64,000 bases of DNA, from the NCBI GenBank assembly GCA_965242735.1, contig OZ251497.1:744001-808000 (forward strand). The letters run 5' to 3'. Shown here one piece after another: positions 1 to 8,639 of the stretch; within the stretch, counting starts at the first letter, position 1, and each line of letters begins with the position of its first letter. Source of the stretch: G958295645 sp965242735 (lineage in GTDB: Bacteria; Gemmatimonadota; Gemmatimonadetes; Longimicrobiales; Gaopeijiaceae). The position numbers and the translations under genes were made by a program. The notes below the pieces were generated by a model. That model had not been told where the DNA came from and searched no databases. It worked only from the letters and a program-made list of their open reading frames with translations.

Positions 1-199
1 CCTCGACGACCGGGGCCAGCATGTGATCGGGGCCGTCCAAGCCCGTGGCCGCGCCGCCGGCTTCCCCGTCCGTGCCGCCGCACGCCAGGACAATCAAGGA
101 GAGCGCCACGGCGGAAGCGCGCCACGCCGTTGCGCGACGGGTCCCCGCGCCTGCGCCGTCGCGGGAGTCGTTCAAGGTGGTTTGGACGCGAGACTTCAT
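1..199 (-). CDS. Lipoprotein, N-terminal part only (cut by window edge)
   Basis: The reverse strand opens with an ATG at 199 and stays open for 66 codons to the window edge, so the C-terminal part is missing. A clear ribosome binding site (AAGGAG) lies about 7 bases before the ATG. The first 40 or so residues are an Arg-rich start, a hydrophobic run (ALSLIVLA) and a lipobox Cys followed by Gly-Gly, so the product should be a lipid-anchored exported protein. The downstream residues (GTDGEAGG and on) are a flexible linker. It lies behind another lipoprotein gene of the same strand and may belong to the same 6-bladed propeller family, but no domain is visible in the part present. Confidence 0.7.
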   Translation of the reverse strand, partial: MKSRVQTTLNDSRDGAGAGTRRATAWRASAVALSLIVLACGGTDGEAGGAATGLDGPDHMLAPVVE

Positions 200-222
200 G
201 GTGCTCTCCTTGCTGATGGGCC

Positions 223-288
223 ACTCTGGGCTGAGGGGCTACTCTGGGCTGAGGGGCTACTCTGGGCTGAGGGGCTACTCTGGGCCGA
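223..288. repeat. 18-bp tandem repeat, about 3.6 copies
   Basis: The unit ACTCTGGGCTGAGGGGCT is repeated three times exactly from 223 to 276 and continues for about 12 bases. It fills the short spacer between the two minus-strand lipoprotein genes, just upstream of the ribosome binding site of the gene ending at the window edge. Confidence 0.9.
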
Positions 289-334
289 AAACGGCTGCCA
301 CAGCATACGCCCGCCGCGCCGGATGTCGCAAGGT

Positions 335-1498
335 CTACCGGTCGGTGGGGCCGTTCGCCAGAGCCAGATGGGGCTCCAGGACGTTCACACGCATGTCGCC
401 CGCGGGCGTCTCGACCACCGCGTACATGAGGCGACTGCCGCACACGGGGGACAGCCTGTCCTCGTGTTCGCCGACGGCGACGAGGCGGCCGGAGGACGGG
501 TCCAGGACTGCGACGCGGTGGTCGAACGTTTCGCGGTGCCATGTTGGACGCGGGCTCAGGGGAATGTCCGGACGCCAATCCGGATCCGGCACCAAGGAGT
601 ACGTCCAGAGAAGGCCGTCTTCATCCTCCCACACGTGATGCAGAAGGGGTGGAGGCGGCACGGACTCGTACACTTCGTCGCTGAACTCCGCATAGGGCGG
701 GAACCAGTCGGCCTCCCGCACCAGCGTGCGAACCAAGGCGACCGCAGGTCCGGGCGCTTGGGTCAGGCGCCACTCGTGGACGGCGTATTGTCGCCTGCTG
801 GCCGTCCAGAAAGCAGGGCTGGTTCCCGGACGAGGGCTTGCAAGGGCGGATTCCAAGTCCGGTTCCGCGCTCTTCGATGGGCCGAACGTCTCGATCTCCC
901 GGCCGGACGCGTCCAGCAGGACGAACATGTCGTCTCCCACGCTGCTCAAGGACTTGGCGAAGACGAAGTCGCCCGTGGAAAGGCGAGCAAACCGGCGAAA
1001 CGGCCTCGGCATCGGAAACGAGCGCACGTAGTCGCCACGGGAAGTCAGCACTTGCATTCGATTGTTCCCGTCGTCGGCCACGAACAGCGTGTCGCCCGGT
1101 CCTGCCCAGATGCGGACCATCCCCTGCACTTCGCCCGGCCCCTGGCCGGAGCGTCCGAGGCCTCGGACGAATCGTCCATCCGAGTCGTAGACGAAGATCT
1201 CGCCGCCGCCCGCAACCGCCCCCAACACGAAATCTCCCGTACTCAGCTGGGCCACCATGCACCCGTCTCCGGCGGCCCTGTGCCACGCCGAGCCGGGGTC
1301 GTCGTCGTTTCCCAGCACCGCAACCGTTCGAAAGCCGATCTCGCAATCCCGGCACACCGCCGATTCGTCGATCGTTTGCGTCGGCGCCGCACCGGGGTCC
1401 TGTTCGGGCAGCGAACATGCCGCTGCGAGCGACAGGGCGAGTGCGGTCAGTGCTTTGCGTGGCAACAGGCGTCTGGTTCGTGCAGATCTTCGTTGCAT
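335..1498 (-). CDS. 6-bladed beta-propeller lipoprotein
   Basis: The predicted 387-residue protein begins with a basic stretch, a hydrophobic segment and a lipobox ending in AAAC near residue 28, so it should be a lipid-anchored exported protein. The rest is a propeller of NHL/6-bladed type: repeated strands such as GEIFVYDSDGRFVRGLG, GDTLFVADDGNNRMQVL and STGDFVF are typical blades, with the GQGPGE sequence common in this family. The ATG at 1498 was chosen because it places the signal peptide at the N terminus; an in-frame upstream extension to 1621 is poor in protein-like sequence. Such proteins are abundant in Bacteroidota and Gemmatimonadota, where their ligands are mostly unknown. No catalytic residues can be assigned. 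Confidence 0.8.
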   Translation of the reverse strand: MQRRSARTRRLLPRKALTALALSLAAACSLPEQDPGAAPTQTIDESAVCRDCEIGFRTVAVLGNDDDPGSAWHRAAGDGCMVAQLSTGDFVLGAVAGGGEIFVYDSDGRFVRGLGRSGQGPGEVQGMVRIWAGPGDTLFVADDGNNRMQVLTSRGDYVRSFPMPRPFRRFARLSTGDFVFAKSLSSVGDDMFVLLDASGREIETFGPSKSAEPDLESALASPRPGTSPAFWTASRRQYAVHEWRLTQAPGPAVALVRTLVREADWFPPYAEFSDEVYESVPPPPLLHHVWEDEDGLLWTYSLVPDPDWRPDIPLSPRPTWHRETFDHRVAVLDPSSGRLVAVGEHEDRLSPVCGSRLMYAVVETPAGDMRVNVLEPHLALANGPTDR

Positions 1499-1617
1499 GG
1501 CGGACACCTGACGAGACGCTGGCGATCCCGTCTTCGAGCGACTTGGCCAAGCGGTCGGCGCGGTTGCGGTCGAGGGCTCAGAGGCGCGGCCGCGCTCGAT
1601 CCAGGCGGCTCGAGAAG

Positions 1618-2568
1618 TCAATGGAACTTCTTGGTCGGCAAATGCCTTCCCACATAGCCAATCTCGATCGTTCTCCCCGTTTCCATGCGAAAGTGAATGC
1701 GGCAGCTCCCGGCACTTGCGTGAAGCCTATACGTCTCCTTCTTCCCGTGTCGATTGCGATGAACGCGTTCGTGTCCAAACTGATCCATGGTTGCCGATCC
1801 TTCCGACCGCACGCCAGGGAGACTCGGCGAGGCGCCTCCTTCACGACGCCATTCACGCACGGCTCCATCAAATTCAATCAGTTTGTTCCAGATTACGCCT
1901 TGAACACTCTTTGCAAGATCGGCAAACTGCTTCTCAACGTCCATCCCAAATGCTAAGTGTCGGAATACATCCGCCATCGGTCGCTCATATTCTTGCCGTC
2001 TTCGCGTTGCTCGCTTCCAATGGTGATACAGATTGTTCTTCGCCGCTTCCGCGTCGGTGGATCGTGACACGTTCACTACCTCGACCTCTTCGGTGCATTC
2101 CATCGCTTCGTCGTCAAGCCAGACATGAATAAGATCAATGCTGGACTTGCACCACTGTGGGTCGGATGCTAGACTCGCGGCGACGCCATCCAACAAGTGT
2201 GCCAGACCCAACCCGTGAGCTTCGGTCTTCCGATCTCGCTTGCGCCGACCCTCGACGAAGAAGATCGACGCATAGAAGCGGTCTTTGATCGCCTCGTCGA
2301 TATGTTCTCCCAAGCTCGTCTTGGTCGTAATCTTATAGAACAGCTTTCGTAAATCCCGATTGCCATCTCGCAACCAGTCGGACACCGAATATCCCGGGCC
2401 AAGCGTCAAGCCATGCATGCCGTGCATATCTCGAGTCGCTACGAGATCCAGCGTTCTGCCATCTGCAACCGCCACGGCAGCTCTGATCATTTCCTCAAAT
2501 AACCTGCGTCCCTCCCAGGACGTCTCAGCCGGCGTTTTCGCCGAGAGTTCGTTGAACGCAATCCTCAA
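1618..2568 (-). CDS. Unknown protein, third gene of DUF262/ATPase operon
   Basis: This 316-residue protein has no domain I recognise. It is charged, soluble-looking, has no signal peptide and is lower in GC than flanking housekeeping genes. It starts at a TTG whose last bases overlap the stop codon of the upstream ATPase gene (TTGA), so it is translationally coupled and very probably works with the DUF262 and DUF3696 proteins. An acidic/hydrophobic central part (IDLIHVWLDDEAMECTEE) followed by a basic segment (HHWKRATRRRQEYERP) can be seen, and the C terminus is basic and could bind nucleic acid. By position it could be an effector or accessory subunit of a defence system; this is inference from context only. 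Confidence 0.75.
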   Translation of the reverse strand: MRIAFNELSAKTPAETSWEGRRLFEEMIRAAVAVADGRTLDLVATRDMHGMHGLTLGPGYSVSDWLRDGNRDLRKLFYKITTKTSLGEHIDEAIKDRFYASIFFVEGRRKRDRKTEAHGLGLAHLLDGVAASLASDPQWCKSSIDLIHVWLDDEAMECTEEVEVVNVSRSTDAEAAKNNLYHHWKRATRRRQEYERPMADVFRHLAFGMDVEKQFADLAKSVQGVIWNKLIEFDGAVREWRREGGASPSLPGVRSEGSATMDQFGHERVHRNRHGKKETYRLHASAGSCRIHFRMETGRTIEIGYVGRHLPTKKFH

Positions 2569-3686
2569 CTACCGTCGTCACCTTGCTGAAGTTCCACCAA
2601 GCGAGCCAAGTTCCTTTCCTGCTGATCAAAGAAACCGTCGGGCCAGTGATCCAACGTGCCGTCCGTCCGAACCTCTGGAGCATCAACTTGAACGCCGACG
2701 TCGTCTCGACGAAAGAAGTAAACCGCCACGTCCTCAGCGGCCACGATCTTCTCGGCCACCGCTAGCCGAATGCCGTCTAGCACGTGGTCACTGTGGGTTT
2801 CCAAGACGACTTGCCTGCCGTCTGCCGCGGCTCGCGCGGCCAGCTCGGCGATGCTGGTCTGCCCACCGGGGTGCAGGTGAGCCTCCGGATTCTCGATGAT
2901 CACCAGATCGTCGCGTTGCGCGGCGAGCAATGCGACGACGACGGGAAGAACGTAGCTGACGCCGAAGCCGACGTTCGTCGCCCGAAACGGCTTCGTTCTC
3001 ACGTCGGCCTCTTGCCTGAACGAATAGCCAGCGAAGGCCAGATCGGCTTCCGGCACCGATTTGAACATAAGCTCGACGCCGGGACTTACTGCGGCGAGCC
3101 AAGCGTTGGTTTGCGCCAACAGAGTCGTTCTCGACATCTTTGGATGGTGCAACCCTGGAGCCACCAAATCTCCTTCGTGTTCGCCCATGTACCAGAGGAC
3201 TCCGTCGCCGCGCTTGCCGAGCGGCGTGCCGACGGCGGTGGCCTGCGCCGTGAACGGCAACGTCTTCCGCGGTCCGAGCCGGTCAGCCGACAGGTAGAAC
3301 ATGGTTTCTCGCAGAAGGGACCGTTGTGCTACGGTTGGCGACTTTGCAGGTCGATCGATCTGACGACGGTCGCCCCCGTAGAACGTCGCGGCGTCTGAGG
3401 TAACTTTAGTGCTGAGTTCAATACCATCTATGTATCGTGTCTTCAATTCAATTTCTTCCTTCTGGGCTTTGGTGTGAAGAACGTCGCCAAGAGATCCAAC
3501 GTCGAGAAGCGGCCCACGCCAGGTGTTGATCATTGGATCACTAGCGAAATGACGAAACGCCAATAGACCTTGAATGACACTGCTCTTGCCAGTTCCGTTC
3601 AAGCCGGCGAGAATAGTAATCTTGCCAAGATTGAACGTCGCATCGGAGAAACACTTGAAATTACGCAAGCAAAAATCGTTAATCAT
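2565..3686 (-). CDS. AAA ATPase of DUF3696 / OLD-like family
   Basis: The 373-residue protein begins with an ABC/SMC-like ATPase core: LRNFKCFSDATFNLGKITILAGLNGTGKSS holds the Walker A Gly-x-x-Gly-x-Gly-Lys-Ser near residues 29-36. The signature-like and Walker B regions follow (DLVIIENPEAHLHPGGQ near residue 265), with a His switch-like segment (VLETHSDHVLDGIR). The C terminus has the GTLDHWPDGFFDQ motif typical of DUF3696. Relatives act as ATPase partners in phage-defence or DNA-repair-like modules. It overlaps the upstream DUF262 gene by 8 bases and the downstream gene by 3, so the three form one operon. The length is normal for the family and all nucleotide-binding motifs are present. Confidence 0.9.
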   Translation of the reverse strand: MINDFCLRNFKCFSDATFNLGKITILAGLNGTGKSSVIQGLLAFRHFASDPMINTWRGPLLDVGSLGDVLHTKAQKEEIELKTRYIDGIELSTKVTSDAATFYGGDRRQIDRPAKSPTVAQRSLLRETMFYLSADRLGPRKTLPFTAQATAVGTPLGKRGDGVLWYMGEHEGDLVAPGLHHPKMSRTTLLAQTNAWLAAVSPGVELMFKSVPEADLAFAGYSFRQEADVRTKPFRATNVGFGVSYVLPVVVALLAAQRDDLVIIENPEAHLHPGGQTSIAELAARAAADGRQVVLETHSDHVLDGIRLAVAEKIVAAEDVAVYFFRRDDVGVQVDAPEVRTDGTLDHWPDGFFDQQERNLARLVELQQGDDGS

Positions 3687-4950
3687 TTATAACCTCGTTG
3701 ATGATTGTCGCTACACAATCGAATCGTCTTCGTACCTGCGCGACCGCCTGCGTGCCAATGGAGATGCTGTCATGAAATTCTCGATCGACCATCAGCTCGG
3801 CAAGCTTGTTCTCCAGCGACATCTTTCGCTCGATCAACTTCCCGTGGTCGGATTCCGCAACGTGAGCTAGGGCAACTGACAAACATTCAAATAACGGCTT
3901 GTTGATGACGCTTCGGCCTCCGGACCGAGTCCAAGGTTTTCGGAACGCGTAGCTTCCGAACAGCTCTCGGGCCAGTCTCATGGACGTGAAAAACGCTTGT
4001 CGTATTTCGATTTTGTCACTCTCGACCATTTTCGTATTGATATTCTTCATGGCTTTCGCGAGAAAGGCATCCAGATTGCCATTATACGAATGCAAATCTT
4101 GACAATAGAACGCCACGAAACGCAAAACACATTCACGATCGGCCATTCTCAGGGGATTTACGCTGCTATCGGTAGCCCGGAGAAACTCGGTGCTCTTGGC
4201 TAGTTCGTTCACCAAATCGCGTGCTGGTCCGGGATTGAGAGCATGCCGAATCTCCTGAGGCGTGAGTGGCTTGCCGCCGGTGTTGAGTCGCTTGAAGACA
4301 TTGAACATGGCTTCGGGTGGGGTGCCAGCATCGATTACATGAAATGCAAGTTGCGTTTCATCGATGCGCCTCCGCATGTCCCTAGGAAGATCGTCGTAGG
4401 CATTGTTTTCAAAGCGGGAAAGATATTCCATGCCGCGGAGCTTTAGCGTCTTGTCGAGAACGAAGCTCTTGATTGAATCGAGGCGCTGAAGCCCATCGAC
4501 GACTTGCCATTTGTTGTCGCGATCAGCCGCCATGTAGAACACCGGCAACGGAATACGCAAGAGCAACGACTCGATCAATCTGCTTTGCCTCGTATTGTCC
4601 CATATCTTGGGGTTGCGCTGAAAATCGGGGTTCAGATCGATTTCGTCGTACTTCAATCGCGTCATCACCAGACCCACAGTGGGCGTCTTCGTCGAAATGG
4701 ATATCCGTGTGGGATCGAACGGCTTAGTGATCTCGAGAGCATCGCCATCCAATTGTTCTTCTTCGACACCGTATCCTTCTTCAGCCCCCTCCTCGTGCGG
4801 CTCCGACGGAGGCGCGGGGAGGCGAATCGAGGTGGAACCGTCTATCGGCCCTGCCGGGGTCCTCGGGACGGCCGTTACGCCGACGATGGGCGCGGCGTGG
4901 CTCTCGGCATGCGGGCTGGCGGTTGCGGAATCGGCGGTAGGTTTGGGCAT
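3679..4950 (-). CDS. DUF262 (ParB/GmrS-like) protein
   Basis: The protein contains a DUF262 domain: a segment starting with ISISTKTPTVGLVMTRL, then NPDFQRNPKIWDNTRQSRLIESLLLRIPLP and the diagnostic VDGLQRL, the counterpart of the DGQQR motif seen in GmrS. The family has a ParB/Srx-like NTPase fold and is the specificity or nucleotidase half of the GmrSD type IV restriction system; the DUF1524 HNH nuclease half is not visible here. The reading frame is open up to 5316, overlapping the divergent helicase gene, but that extension is low-complexity. The ATG at 4950 gives 423 residues; 5001 and 5136 are possible alternatives. It is the first gene of the three-gene operon. Confidence 0.8.
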   Translation of the reverse strand: MPKPTADSATASPHAESHAAPIVGVTAVPRTPAGPIDGSTSIRLPAPPSEPHEEGAEEGYGVEEEQLDGDALEITKPFDPTRISISTKTPTVGLVMTRLKYDEIDLNPDFQRNPKIWDNTRQSRLIESLLLRIPLPVFYMAADRDNKWQVVDGLQRLDSIKSFVLDKTLKLRGMEYLSRFENNAYDDLPRDMRRRIDETQLAFHVIDAGTPPEAMFNVFKRLNTGGKPLTPQEIRHALNPGPARDLVNELAKSTEFLRATDSSVNPLRMADRECVLRFVAFYCQDLHSYNGNLDAFLAKAMKNINTKMVESDKIEIRQAFFTSMRLARELFGSYAFRKPWTRSGGRSVINKPLFECLSVALAHVAESDHGKLIERKMSLENKLAELMVDREFHDSISIGTQAVAQVRRRFDCVATIINEVIND

Positions 4951-5272
4951 GGGAACGTGGGAGGGCAAGGGAGAGACGACCGGAGAATACGCGGCGCGCA
5001 TCGCGAGGGCCCACGCAAATTCAAGTGTCGCACCTGGACCGCCAGCCGTCAACTGCTGGGGAGGGGGGCCGCGGGTCGGCGGCCGGGGATTGGGACGGCG
5101 ATCGGGTCCGGCGCGTGCCCGATGATCCGTGGACATCACGCGGGCAGGGGCACGGGCCACCGTTGCCACGGGGCGGCCTGGACGCGAAACTGGTTCGGCT
5201 AGCGGGTGGTTCTGAACGGCGAGCCCCAAGTCCGACGAAATCCGGAGCCGCGCTGCCCCCCCCAAGACACCA
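4951..5272. other. Divergent spacer between DUF262 operon and helicase
   Basis: About 320 bases lie between the preferred start of the minus-strand DUF262 gene and the plus-strand helicase start. The sequence is GC-rich and repetitive in composition, with a C8 run at 5256-5263 just before the helicase ATG. It must carry promoters for both directions, but I cannot point to convincing -10 or -35 boxes. Part of it may be coding if the DUF262 gene starts further upstream. Confidence 0.4.
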
Positions 5273-8200
5273 ATGCCCGAACGCCCCTCCCTCCTCGACA
5301 ACTTGGCCGACGCCACCCAACACGGCGACGGCCTTTCCTACCTCGCCGCCGACTTCGACGACCGCCACGCGCTTTCCGTGGCCACGGGGTACGTCAGCTT
5401 GGGCGGCCTGCGCCACTTGGCGGCCGTCGCGAAAGGCCGGGGCCGGGAGACTCGGTTGCTGCTCGGCGCCGTTCCCACGGGCATCGGCGACGAAGTCCCG
5501 GCGACGCTGTTCGAACGCACGCTCCTGGCGCTCGGCGAGGAGCGCGACCTGTCCCGGTTTCCGCCGAGCCGGGCGCTGAAGCGGATGCTCGCGGTCGAGG
5601 AATGGCTGGACCGGCCCGACGTGGCCGTGCGGCGCTACGTGGACAAGTTTCTCCACGGCAAGGCGTATCTGTTCGGCGACGCGGAGGACGCGCGCGCGGC
5701 GCTGGTGACGTCGGCCAACCTGACTTTGGCGGGCCTTTGGCGGAACCTGGAGCTCGGCCTCGTTCACTACGATCCTCCGGTGGCCAAGCGGGCGTTGCAA
5801 TGGTTCGACGCGCTCTGGGAAGCGTCGGCGGACTTCAAGGATCGGCTCCGCGAACTTCTCTTTCCCGACCCTGGGCTGCTCGATCCGCGCACGATCTACT
5901 TGCGCGCTCTGCTCGAGCTCCTGGGCGACGACTGGGACGAGGACGATCCCGAACCGCAAGCCAGCCAACTCAAGCTGGCGCCGTTTCAGGACGACGGCTT
6001 TCGGCGCGCGCTCGCCATCGTGCGCCGGCACGGGGGCGTCGTCTACGCGGACGGCGTGGGCACGGGCAAGACCGAGATCGGCTTGGCGTTCGTGGAGGAG
6101 TATGCGGTGCGGCGGGGGCTCCACGTGCTGCTGGTCGTGCCGGCGCAGTTGCGCAAGCACTGGAAGGAGCGGCTCCACCAGACGCGGCTGCCCGCGCAGG
6201 TGATCAGCTACCAGGAGTTCGCCTCCGATCCGCAGCTCGCCGATCCGGGCCATCGCTCTCGGCATGGCAAGCGGGCGCTGTCCAACGACAAGGATGTCTA
6301 CAGGCTGGTCGTCTTCGACGAGGCTCACGCCTTGCGCAATCCGGGCACGACTTGGTACGGCGCGCTGTCGCGGCTGCTGGGCGGCGAGCGCAAGGACCTC
6401 GTCCTGCTGACCGCCACGCCCATCAACAACGGGCTCTGGGACTTGTACCACTTGGTCATGGCGTTCGCCCGGCACGACGGCGCCTTCGGGGACGCGGGCA
6501 TCCGGTCGTTGCAGGACTTGTTCGTGCGGGCCGGCGCCAACCGGTCGCACGCCGAGAACCTGAATCCGGACGTTCTCTTCGGCCTGGCCGACATGGTGAG
6601 CGTGCGGCGTGACCGCGGCTTCATCGTGCGCGAATATCCGGGCGCGGTCTTTCCCGACGGCACGCCCGTCTCGTTCCCCGAGCCCCGCTTGGACACGGAG
6701 CGCTACGACCTGGACGACGCCAGCCCCGGTCTGGCCACGCACATCGCCGAGCGCATCGACGCGTTGCACATGGCGCGCTATTGCCCGAGCCGCTATCACA
6801 AGGCCCGCTCGCTGGAGGCTCGCGAAGTCGTGCTGAGCGCGCTGCTGCGGTCGGGCGTGCTGAAGCGACTGGAGTCGTGCTGGCAAGCGTGCCTGCTGAC
6901 GGTCGAGCGAATGACGGCGGCCCACCGGGCCTTCCTGGCGGCGTGGGACGAGGGCTGGGCGCCGGGCCCCGAATCCCTGCGCGAAGCCGGCGCCGACTTG
7001 GACGAATCGGGACTGGCGCAGTGGTTGGCGGACGCGCTGGCGGAGGATGCGGATTCCGAGCCCGCGGGCGACTACGACCCCGCCTTTCGCGAACACGTCG
7101 AGCACGACTTGGCCCTGCTGGAGGAGATACGGGCGCGGCTGGCCGAACTGCGGCCCGAGGACGATCCCAAGCTAGCTCTGCTGCGGCGCGTGCTGGAGTC
7201 GTCGCCGTCCAAGAAAGTGGCCGTGTTCGCGACCTTCGCCGACACTGTGCGCTACCTGGACGAGCACTTGCCGGAGTCGGTCGCCGGCCGCGGCCGCATC
7301 GCCGTCGTCGGCGCCGAGACGAACCCCGACCAGCGCACCGCCATGCTGTCGCGATTCTGTCCCGACACTGTCGTGAGCGCCGGATACGAGCCGCCCGAAG
7401 GCGAGGTGGACCTGCTGCTGAGCAACGACATGCTCTCCGAGGGTCAGAATCTGCAGCAAGCGGCCGCCGTGGTCAGCTACGACATGCCGTGGAACCCGCA
7501 ACGCATGGTGCAGCGCTACGGCCGCGTCGTCCGGCTCAAGAGCCCGCACGTCGAGGTGCGCCTGACCACGATGCTCCCCGAGGCGGGCGATCTCGAAGTG
7601 GTCCTCAAGCTGGAGCGCGCGATCCGGCGCAAGATCGTGGCGGCCCAGCCGTTCGGCATGGAAGTGGAAGTCGTGGACGACGCGGAGGACGAGACGCAGA
7701 CGTATGCGGCCCGTCTGGCCGAGGGCGACGCGGCGCTGCTGGACGAAGCGGAGGGCGGCCCGGCCGGCGCCGAGAACGCGGGCGGCCCCAGCAGCGAGGC
7801 GTTGCGAGCCGAGTTGCGCCGCGAGCTCGCGGAGGGCAGGGGAGAGGAGCTGCGGAAGCTGCCGTGGGGAGTGGGCGCGGCGTTTCGGCAGGGTCCGGGG
7901 GTGCCGTCGGCGGGGGCGCCGGGCGTCTTCTTCGCCTGCCGCGTGAAGGGCGAACGCTGCTGGCGCTACGTGGACGACGGCGGCGTGCTGTCGGAGCCGG
8001 CGGCAATTCTGCGCCGCATCGATCCTGGGTCGGCCCCTGGCATGGACCTTGGCGGCCCAGGCGTGGGGGGCGATTCCGGTGGGGACTCGGGGGGCTTGGG
8101 CTCTGCGGGCTCGGGCGCGGGCGGGGACTCCGGCGGGACTGCCGGCGGCGCCGTCGGCGAAAGCGCGGAATTCGATCTCGAAGCGGCGTGGAGCAAGGCG

Positions 8201-8587
8201 GCCGCGTCCATCGTGGAGGCGTACAACGCGGAGGGGGCCGGCGAGGGCGAGCGCCGGCGCGGCCAGTCCGTCGGCGAGAAGCAGCGCTGGGCGCTGGCCC
8301 TCCTGGCCGACCCGTCCGTCAGGCTGCCGCCCGGCGGCGACGCCGCGTACGAGGCGTTGCGCGTGGGCCGGAGCCAGCCCGTCCGCCGAGCGCTGGGCCG
8401 GATCAAGCGCCAAGCCGAACGCCAAGAAATCAGCCGCAACGGCGCGGCGCGGCGCATCGCCGAAGTCGTGCGCGGGTTCGGCCTGCGCGCCGTCGAGCCG
8501 CCCCCGCCCCGTTCGCCGGTGACGGAGGACGACGTGGGCGTGGTCTGCTGGATGGCCGTGTGCAGGGAGACCGCCCGGCGAGCGTAG
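5273..8587 (+). CDS. PLD-like domain fused to SNF2/DEAH helicase
   Basis: This 1104-residue protein joins two modules. Residues about 30-200 form a phospholipase-D-like nuclease domain with the HxK motif (HGKAYLFG near 128) and a following TSANLTLAGLWRN segment. A SNF2-type superfamily-2 helicase follows, with Walker A GVGTGKT near residue 261, a DEAH box near 350, the motif III-like LLTATPINN, and motif VI MVQRYGRVVR. A Gly/Ser-rich linker near residues 925-970 joins a C-terminal helical part. PLD-SNF2 fusions occur in defence islands and may unwind and cut foreign DNA or RNA. It is divergently placed from the DUF262 operon. It resembles neither DISARM nor Mokosh closely: DISARM splits these functions over several genes, and Mokosh uses a different helicase class. 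Confidence 0.85.
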   Translation: MPERPSLLDNLADATQHGDGLSYLAADFDDRHALSVATGYVSLGGLRHLAAVAKGRGRETRLLLGAVPTGIGDEVPATLFERTLLALGEERDLSRFPPSRALKRMLAVEEWLDRPDVAVRRYVDKFLHGKAYLFGDAEDARAALVTSANLTLAGLWRNLELGLVHYDPPVAKRALQWFDALWEASADFKDRLRELLFPDPGLLDPRTIYLRALLELLGDDWDEDDPEPQASQLKLAPFQDDGFRRALAIVRRHGGVVYADGVGTGKTEIGLAFVEEYAVRRGLHVLLVVPAQLRKHWKERLHQTRLPAQVISYQEFASDPQLADPGHRSRHGKRALSNDKDVYRLVVFDEAHALRNPGTTWYGALSRLLGGERKDLVLLTATPINNGLWDLYHLVMAFARHDGAFGDAGIRSLQDLFVRAGANRSHAENLNPDVLFGLADMVSVRRDRGFIVREYPGAVFPDGTPVSFPEPRLDTERYDLDDASPGLATHIAERIDALHMARYCPSRYHKARSLEAREVVLSALLRSGVLKRLESCWQACLLTVERMTAAHRAFLAAWDEGWAPGPESLREAGADLDESGLAQWLADALAEDADSEPAGDYDPAFREHVEHDLALLEEIRARLAELRPEDDPKLALLRRVLESSPSKKVAVFATFADTVRYLDEHLPESVAGRGRIAVVGAETNPDQRTAMLSRFCPDTVVSAGYEPPEGEVDLLLSNDMLSEGQNLQQAAAVVSYDMPWNPQRMVQRYGRVVRLKSPHVEVRLTTMLPEAGDLEVVLKLERAIRRKIVAAQPFGMEVEVVDDAEDETQTYAARLAEGDAALLDEAEGGPAGAENAGGPSSEALRAELRRELAEGRGEELRKLPWGVGAAFRQGPGVPSAGAPGVFFACRVKGERCWRYVDDGGVLSEPAAILRRIDPGSAPGMDLGGPGVGGDSGGDSGGLGSAGSGAGGDSGGTAGGAVGESAEFDLEAAWSKAAASIVEAYNAEGAGEGERRRGQSVGEKQRWALALLADPSVRLPPGGDAAYEALRVGRSQPVRRALGRIKRQAERQEISRNGAARRIAEVVRGFGLRAVEPPPPRSPVTEDDVGVVCWMAVCRETARRA

Positions 8588-8639
8588 TTGCGGGGCGGCC
8601 GGGCCCGCCGACGAAGGCGCAGGCCGGTTCCGCCGTTCG

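Noticed and set aside
5256..5263. C8 run before the helicase as a phase switch
   Set aside because: It is short, outside the coding part, and alone; no sign of switching.
5021..7105. 694-codon minus-strand open frame opposite the helicase
   Set aside because: Composition is Arg/Gln/Val-rich without domains; the plus strand has a complete helicase.
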